A stretch of 64,000 bases of DNA, taken from the NCBI GenBank assembly GCA_965223255.1, contig CBDCWA010000004.1, positions 2,852,001 to 2,916,000 on the forward strand. Direction: 5' to 3'. Below, one piece after another: positions 62,759-64,000 of this stretch; position 1 is the first letter of the stretch, and each line of letters begins with the position of its first letter. Source of the stretch: CBDCWA01 sp965223255. GTDB lineage: Bacteria; Pseudomonadota; Alphaproteobacteria; Rhizobiales; Hyphomicrobiaceae. The position numbers and the translations under genes are program-made. Below the pieces are notes generated by a model that ran no database searches, had not been told where the DNA came from, and saw nothing but the letters and a program-made list of their open reading frames with translations.

Positions 62759-64000
62759 GAGATCGCACCACCAACATCTTGTGCCGCAGCAAAGCTTCCG
62801 GCATGGCGGATACCCACGTCGGCTGTGATAATGCCACGGATTTTGACGTTACCCTTTGAGTAGGCGGTGCTCTCGTAAGGGTTCACCAGGATGTCAACGC
62901 CAGACCAAAGGCCGATCAGAACGTCGCTCCAATCGCCAAACACAAGGGGCGCTGTCGTGGGGCTGCCGCTACTGAGGGCCAATGTCGTCGCAAAAGCAGG
63001 TGCGCCTGCCAGTTCGTTTGGTCGTGTCATGATGAACGACCCTTCGACACCGCTGGCCTGCATGGGTGTTTCTCGCAGAAGTTTTTTGACACCTGGTGTC
63101 ATGACGAAGCCACCGCTTTCAACGTCACCATTGGCACTCTCAACAATTTCTTGAAGCTCGATCACCTTCGACCAGGTCGGTGCGGCGGACATGTCAACGT
63201 CACCAATGCCGGACGTCGCCAATACGCCTGTGGGTTCGTTTGCTTCCCCGCCCCAGATGGCAACACTGTCAATCTGTTCGGCCAGTGTGCGCGCGAAGTC
63301 TGAGCGAACCAGTTGCTCAATCTCTGGTGATGACTGACGCAACACATTGAGGCTCAGTTCTGTGATCATCCCGACATGCTTCGGATTGAGAGACACATCA
63401 TCGAATACGTGGTCGGACTCTGGAAACGCCGTATTCTCGGCGCGCCATCCGCCCGGGACGCTGGTTGCTAGGCGCGGAATATCGACATTCCCAATGAGGC
63501 CTGACAGTGTACGCGCGCCAGCACGACCGACCACCATTTTAGGCCGTAGGATGTCGATGAACTGATTACCCAAATGGTCGGTACTAATCAGGTCAGCTGC
63601 GTCGCCTGTACTGGTCAATACGCGGCGTTCCAACTCGTTCCGACGAACGCGGCGTGACAGTGCTGACAGAGGCACCATAATGCCCTTTGGTACCTTGCCC
63701 TCACGACGTGCCAGTTCCTGGCTGACCTCTTGTTCATAGCCGTCATCGACGTCCAAACCCGACGCGCCGGCGATCGCCCGCACAAGGGAGTAGCGCGAGC
63801 GGACTTCCGTATCCAGTTCATCACCTGGCTCGATACCGTCGTGCTGGCGTCGACCACTTCGACGCTCGGCTTCCTCGAAGCCCTCCAGGAGACCGATGTT
63901 ATTGCGCAGTTGTTCTGCCATCGGCTTGATTTCCTCAAGCCGTGCCTGCTGTTCGGTTGATAGCTCACCATCAGAGCCGGTTGGCGCTGAAATGATGCTG
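62755..64000 (-). CDS. HK97-type major capsid protein, N-terminus beyond the window edge
   Basis: The frame is open from 62755 to the edge (415 codons), so the true start is outside. The upstream part is coiled-coil-like (LSTEQQARLEEIKPMAEQLR), the scaffold or delta domain removed by the protease. The shell domain begins near LSALSRRVRRNELERRVLTS and continues with GNVDIPRLATSVPGGWRAEN, EIEQLVRSDFARTLAEQIDS, VLATSGIGDVDMSAAP and PLVFGDWSDVLIGLWSGVDI followed by LVNPYESTAYSKGNVKIRG. It is the first gene of the operon visible. Confidence 0.94.
   Translation of the reverse strand, partial: SIISAPTGSDGELSTEQQARLEEIKPMAEQLRNNIGLLEGFEEAERRSGRRQHDGIEPGDELDTEVRSRYSLVRAIAGASGLDVDDGYEQEVSQELARREGKVPKGIMVPLSALSRRVRRNELERRVLTSTGDAADLISTDHLGNQFIDILRPKMVVGRAGARTLSGLIGNVDIPRLATSVPGGWRAENTAFPESDHVFDDVSLNPKHVGMITELSLNVLRQSSPEIEQLVRSDFARTLAEQIDSVAIWGGEANEPTGVLATSGIGDVDMSAAPTWSKVIELQEIVESANGDVESGGFVMTPGVKKLLRETPMQASGVEGSFIMTRPNELAGAPAFATTLALSSGSPTTAPLVFGDWSDVLIGLWSGVDILVNPYESTAYSKGNVKIRGIITADVGIRHAGSFAAAQDVGGAIS

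Larger units (their letters stand above)
60022..64000. mobile_element. left end of a phage-like integrated element at tRNA-Ser
   Basis: Between the tRNA-Ser 3' end and the window edge all recognised genes are phage-structural: capsid, protease and portal on the minus strand, with small genes. Host-type genes stop at the tRNA. Integration at a tRNA 3' end is typical for tyrosine-integrase elements. The integrase, terminase, tail genes and right attachment site are not in the window, so the type (prophage, satellite or remnant) is open. The start at 60022 is approximate. Confidence 0.75.

Overview
The window looks like chromosome from an alphaproteobacterium, most likely Hyphomicrobiales (Rhizobiales) or a near relative. 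The evidence is gene content and order: miaB-phoH; plsC-rimI-tsaB; nfuA-usp-trpS-murJ; glnD-mutS; htpX-rsmB-heparinase-purH with a divergent DUF1674 gene; an OlsB-type ornithine-lipid acyltransferase; a long two-module dCTP deaminase; and a TakP-type 2-oxoacid TRAP transporter. The order-level placement is inference and no 16S gene is present.

Region 1-16.7 kb is almost entirely minus-strand housekeeping: PhoH (cut by the left edge), MiaB, acyltransferase, RimI, TsaB, a RutE-like nitroreductase, NfuA, a universal stress protein, TrpS, MurJ, a TctC/Bug-type binding protein, GlnD and MutS. From 16.9 to 26.2 kb lie maeB (plus strand), olsB, a hybrid histidine kinase, and a minus-strand group for protein quality control and translation editing (Trm112-like, LON-substrate-binding domain, thioredoxin-TPR, ProX) ending at a tRNA-Gly(GCC).

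From 26 to 44 kb are a ParA-type ATPase, an MFS permease, a GNAT, purH, a heparinase-II/III protein, rsmB, htpX, an SdhAF4-like gene, an extensin-like protein, a fumarylacetoacetate-hydrolase-family enzyme, an Mrp ATPase fused to a DUF971 domain, a TRAP transporter (Q and M on plus, P on minus, tail to tail) and fdhD.

From 44 to 57 kb the genes are less familiar: a hypothetical protein, an 836-residue four-helix membrane protein, a divergent bifunctional penicillin-binding protein, moeA, and a two-gene module. That module is a 389-residue winged-helix/basic-linker protein followed 45 bp later by a 1120-residue ATPase carrying both an AAA/STAND-like domain and a HerA/DUF87-like domain. It is the best candidate here for an undescribed system.

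From 57.7 to 64 kb are a CAP-domain lipoprotein, dcd and tRNA-Ser(CGA). Directly after the tRNA begins an integrated phage-like element with a minus-strand capsid operon in the order capsid, protease, two small genes, portal. This is the reverse of the usual HK97 order and suggests a capsid-encoding satellite or an unusual prophage. The element runs off the right edge. No rRNA, CRISPR array or insertion sequence was seen. Several short palindromic intergenic repeats are present.
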